Shown: positions 60,509 through 64,000 of the stretch, piece after piece | Numbering within the stretch: position 1 is the first letter of the stretch | Layout: each line of letters opens with the position of its first letter | NCBI RefSeq assembly: GCF_030052815.1 | Contig: NC_079496.1 | Location: 81,395,652 to 81,459,651 of the forward strand | Length of the DNA: 64,000 nt | Direction of reading: 5' to 3' | Origin: Hevea brasiliensis | Taxonomy: Eukaryota; Streptophyta; Magnoliopsida; Malpighiales; Euphorbiaceae | Made by a program: the position numbers and the translations under genes | Notes under the pieces: generated by a model | Databases searched by the model: none | What the model saw: the letters and a program-made list of their open reading frames with translations, nothing else | What the model was told of the DNA's origin: nothing

Positions 60509-60837
60509 TCTATTCTTTTCTATGATTTTCACATTACCACTAGCTTCACAATTATTCCTAGGCCTGGGGTGTCATAGAGTCCCACACGAAATCAGGGTAA
60601 CGACTGAGCTCGCAGTCACTTCCTGATTCAGTCACCCATCGCTGGGACCTCGGCTCATTTAACTGATTATGCTTTGTTTTTCTTATTTCCATTTTGCCTT
60701 CATATAATTTCTATTAATTTTCATTTATAAATTTTCTAGATGATTTAAATATGGCTCTAAACATTCTGACTGTCCGGATAGACATCAGACGCCAGAATAG
60801 TAGGCTGTACAGAATTGATGAATATAGGGGTGTTACA
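60509..60837 (-). repeat. 3' LTR of element H, second part
   Basis: Continues H after the solo LTR, with the family CG-rich block (TCACCCATCGCTGGGACC, CTGTCCGGATAGACATC), and ends GGGGTGTTACA beside the polypurine tract. Confidence 0.88.
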
Positions 60838-60865
60838 ATTATCCCCCCCTTAAAATGAAATTTCG
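60838..60865 (-). other. Polypurine tract of element H
   Basis: A run of G and A on the minus strand next to the LTR end, as in B and F. Confidence 0.8.
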
Positions 60866-61345
60866 TCCACAAAATTTTTGCCCACTGTTAGTCCTTAAAT
60901 AGTCGTGCATGTTTTTTTCTCATGTACTTTCGAGTAATATGTAGCTCTATACAATAATCTCAAGTTGCTACTATAATCTGTAACTTACAGTACAAATATC
61001 AAGAACATTGCATAGTTACTACGATACATCCCAATAGATCACACTTCCTTATATTTTATTCTTCTTGAGTCCACTGATATCTTAAACTTATTCTGATTAT
61101 GATATCCGCTGACATCTATCAGCAGTAATACCTTTGCCTGCATCTAAGACAGCTATATTACTATAACTTATTTTTAGGTCCTCTTGCCTTGCCTAATTAG
61201 GCTCACTAATAAACTTTATAGTTTATCATATTCTAGGAGATGTCTCTCACTAGCAAACTTTTCCAAAACTAATTCCAATCACTCTTATTATCGTAATTCT
61301 TATTCTAAAAGTCTAGTAACTAACACATCACAATTTATTTTCATG
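60866..61345. other. Noncoding replacement of pol in element H
   Basis: No RT, RNase H or integrase motifs. The first bases after the polypurine tract (about 60866-60950) still resemble the end of pol-bearing relatives. 61222-61345 matches A 444-540, with an extra stretch of about 30 bp near 61280-61310. Confidence 0.65.
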
Positions 61346-62152
61346 CAAGAAAATAGCAGCAGAATATATAACTCTAGCACTAGCATATAAATAAGTAAAG
61401 CCGGAATCAAATAGTACATAATTATTTCTTTCAAAAATTGAGAACGTACCGGTAACTATGTCTGAAGTCTCTGCTTCTTCTCCACGATGCATGGTGTACA
61501 CTCTGTTTAGTGTACTTCTCTGCTCGGGTTGGTCCATTGTGCTAGGCTTACCCGAAATGTTGTCTCTACTTTTGTCTCTACCCCTACTGACTATCGATGA
61601 ACCTCTAGAAACAAAACCTCGGATTGATTCCTCTGGTGTAGTATATGGCATAGGTCAACATGCTTTAGTACAATCTCTAACAAAATGCCCAATTCTACCA
61701 CAATTGTAATAGGCTCCAGTGGCCTTATACCAAATACCCCCGTGTAATTTACCACAAATGCCACAGGTACGGAAAGGAAAGAAATTCCTGATTATCTGTC
61801 AATTGGATCTTGGTGGCCTCTGTCCTGCTGATTCGTTTCTATCATATCTATGAGTTTGGGGTCCCCCAAAATCTTTTCTCTTTCCCAAACTGCTGCCTGA
61901 ACTTTGGCCAGCGAGCTTCACATCCTTTCCCTTTTCATGCGACCTTTGTGGGGTTTAGGTTTGTACTCGGGCTTGGGCCAATAGATTATCAGCCATTTGT
62001 TGGAAAAAGGTGGCCATCTGCTGGGCCATTTGTGCAGTAATTTGTATAGTAGGGACTGGTGTAGCCGAACCTTCAACACTCTGAGGAACTGGGGCCTCTT
62101 CTTGCACGTCAGCTGTAACAGACTGCTCTACCGTTTTGTCCCCCTCTTCCAT
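61346..62152 (-). pseudogene. gag: gag and protease start of element H, capsid deleted
   Basis: ATG at 62152 opens MEEGDKTVEQSVTADVQ to MATFFQQMADNLLAQ (62152-61955). The next recognisable part is already the zinc region (about 61770-61680: CGICGKLHGGIW, YYNCGRIGHFVRDC), so the whole capsid domain seen in A and B is missing. 61651-61328 carries the pre-protease linker (SRGRDKSRDN) and a protease active-site remnant LFDSGFTYLYASA, then stops. The first knuckle ligand is Tyr, as in A and B. Confidence 0.8.
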
Positions 62153-62318
62153 ATCTATTCACAGGATTTTCTATTTCCTGTATAACCAATACAAGGAGAT
62201 TTCTCTCCGTCAGTTCATATTCACGATGTAAATATACTATATGTATCAAACATTTGAGCAGTTTATTTATCAAGAAAATTAATCAAATTCACAGTTCAAA
62301 ATATGCTTTGAAAACTAT

Positions 62319-62330
62319 GCTCTGATACTA
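62319..62330 (-). other. Primer binding site of element H (tRNA-iMet type, one mismatch)
   Basis: The minus strand reads TAGTATCAGAGC; one base differs from the TGGTATCAGAGC of B and F. Eight bases from the LTR start. Confidence 0.85.
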
Positions 62331-62338
62331 ATAAAACA

Positions 62339-64000
62339 TGTCACACCTTACCCCTCTATAAAGTATGACATGATCCCGTAGTATACCTAATAAATTACCG
62401 AACTTCGCCTACCGATAATCTATTAAATATATTACAAGGGATTTTGACAAAACAAATGTATTTTTAAATTTAGCATGGTGATAAAAATTTATCTTGAGTG
62501 TTTTTAACTCAAGGATGTATCACAAAACTTATTTAGTAATAATGAGGCATTTTAAAAATTTTACGGAAAAATCACGTGGTTACGGCTAAAAATAGGTAAA
62601 AACAGTTCTTCAAATCACATAAAAAAGCAATTTACAAAAATGTTCCCAGTTCAATCTCAACATTTCACAAATCATTTCTCATTTCATTTCAAACAATCAT
62701 CTCATCATCAAGAAAATGATTTATTATCTGCAAGACTCAGAAAGAAATTTAAGTATTACATTCATTGGAGTGATAAAATTAATTTTACAAAAATATATAA
62801 GTAAATAAAATCTCAGGCTAATATTATAATAATTTGTATTTGATTACATGCCAAAACTAATATTACAAACGTTTTTGTACAACTGCTCGAACGCTCTTAC
62901 ATATAAATAGTTATATAATTACATCAAAATCTAAAGTATATGAGTATACCTACAATGCACTCAAAAATATTCCCAGGATATCTTCAAGGCACAACTTCAA
63001 GTGATCTCACTCAGCTGCTCTATCTTTTCTTTCACCTGCGATAGCATACAAAACTATCGTTGAGCGGTGAACTCAGTGGTGCACAACAAATAAATTAAAA
63101 TTTAATACAAAATATACTTTGACAAATCATAGCAAAAAGGCTTAAAATATTTAAATTCTTCAAAATTCATAAAATCAAAATCTTTAATTTCAATCACACA
63201 AATTATTTGATGAATAGCATTTGATCAAGTAATAACAACTTATCCAATTCATAATAAAGCAATTGAAATATTTATATTTTTCTTGAACCACGAAACAATA
63301 TATTATTTTCCAACCACTAATAAATATTTGTTTCAATCACATTTTACCAAAGTATGCATAATTTAAGGATGTTGAAAATATTCACACAGCTTAGAACATG
63401 GCACTAAAGCAATGTCGGATTGTACACCACAACAAAGTCGATTCTCCCAATAATTGAAGGCTAAAGGGGTATATACAGGCTAGCTAGCAAATATAAGTAC
63501 TCATTCAATTCTTGCTCAACTGGCATACACCTCAATACTTCAGCCAGAGAGGAAATAACATGTTCATCCCATTAGACATGCTAATGAGGAATTCAATCAT
63601 ACTGCCATGTCGATTGCGGTTTCAAATCATATTCAAAATAATTTCTATTCATATAAAGTATTTACAAATCACCAAACATATTTAATCATTGTAAATTCAT
63701 GCACAAGGTTGGCAACACATCAAATTCACAATTTATAATTCTTAAAACCATGCAATAAATCCTTAAATGCATAGAAGAAAACATAATTAAATCATACACA
63801 GTCATTCAATGAATTAAAGTTCTTGTACACAAGAGAAAATACAATTATCATGTTCATTCAAAACCCATTATAAATTTAAAATATAGAAATAGACTAGTTG
63901 TGCACAAACCTCTTTTGCTTGTCTTGATTTAATCCAATTTTTCCTTCTTCCTCAGATGACTTCTTTCTAATTGAAACACATAATTTTAAACTGTTTTACT
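62339..64000 (-). repeat. 5' LTR of element H, inner part (window ends inside)
   Basis: Starts TGTCACACCTTACCCC and matches 55116 onward closely to about 56080; the rest follows the order of the other minus-strand LTRs (GGCTAGCTAGC block near 63478, CTCAATACTTCAGCCAGAG near 63532). Hairpin region at about 63038-63062, with two changed bases. No gene. Confidence 0.9.

Larger units (their letters stand above)
55116..64000 (-). mobile_element. Element H: non-autonomous Tekay-type element, minus strand, 5' LTR runs off the window
   Basis: 3' LTR 55116-56727 joined to 60509-60837, polypurine tract at 60838, short internal region 60838-62338, primer site 62319-62330, and 5' LTR from 62339 to the window end. 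The internal region has parts of gag and the protease start but no RT, RNase H or integrase. Beyond the protease fragment it shares noncoding sequence with A. The LTR belongs to the same lineage but is clearly diverged from those of A, B and F. Confidence 0.88.

Overview
This window is plant repeat DNA with no recognisable host gene. Nearly all of it is LTR retrotransposons of one lineage: Ty3/gypsy chromoviruses of the Tekay/Del type. The evidence is gag with zinc knuckles, a DPG protease, an FIDD reverse transcriptase, RNase H, an HHCC-DDE integrase with a C-terminal chromodomain-like tail, a tRNA-iMet primer site and very long LTRs (3.2 to 4.2 kb in the largest copies). Some elements carry 5-bp target duplications visible on both sides. 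The organism is an angiosperm, most likely a eudicot, and the layout fits gene-poor heterochromatin. I cannot name the species from sequence alone.

The elements are nested. Left stack (1-29234): LTR D (-) was hit by element C (+). The 5' LTR of C was hit by element A (-), and the LTR of A was hit by element B (-). B is 3894-16050 with TSD GATTC. C (17927-27425 plus a part left of the window) has a broken gag-pol, a 74-bp intron-like insertion in integrase and a 313-bp foldback element in gag. Middle stack (29235-52019): LTR-like fragment J (+) was hit by element E (+, 30264-52014, TSD CCAGA). The 5' LTR of E was hit by element F (-, 33116-45215, TSD CTGCG), which has the best preserved pol in the window. 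Right stack (55116-64000): element H (-) has a 3' LTR split by solo LTR I (+, 56728-60503, TSD GGTTC).

Between the middle and right stacks, 52020-55115 is a different kind of AT-rich noncoding DNA. It holds a 487-bp inverted-repeat MITE and weak signs of an unrelated LTR.

No element is intact. B, C and F have full-length but frameshifted or stop-containing gag-pol. E keeps LTRs, primer site, polypurine tract and a gag remnant but no pol. A and H lose coding sequence at the same protease position and share the noncoding sequence that follows, which suggests a non-autonomous subfamily. The most unusual objects are the tRNA-like foldback insertion, the intron-like insertion, the A/H shared replacement, a conserved hairpin pair in the LTRs, and clusters of irregular mismatches around CG-rich spots that may be assembly errors.
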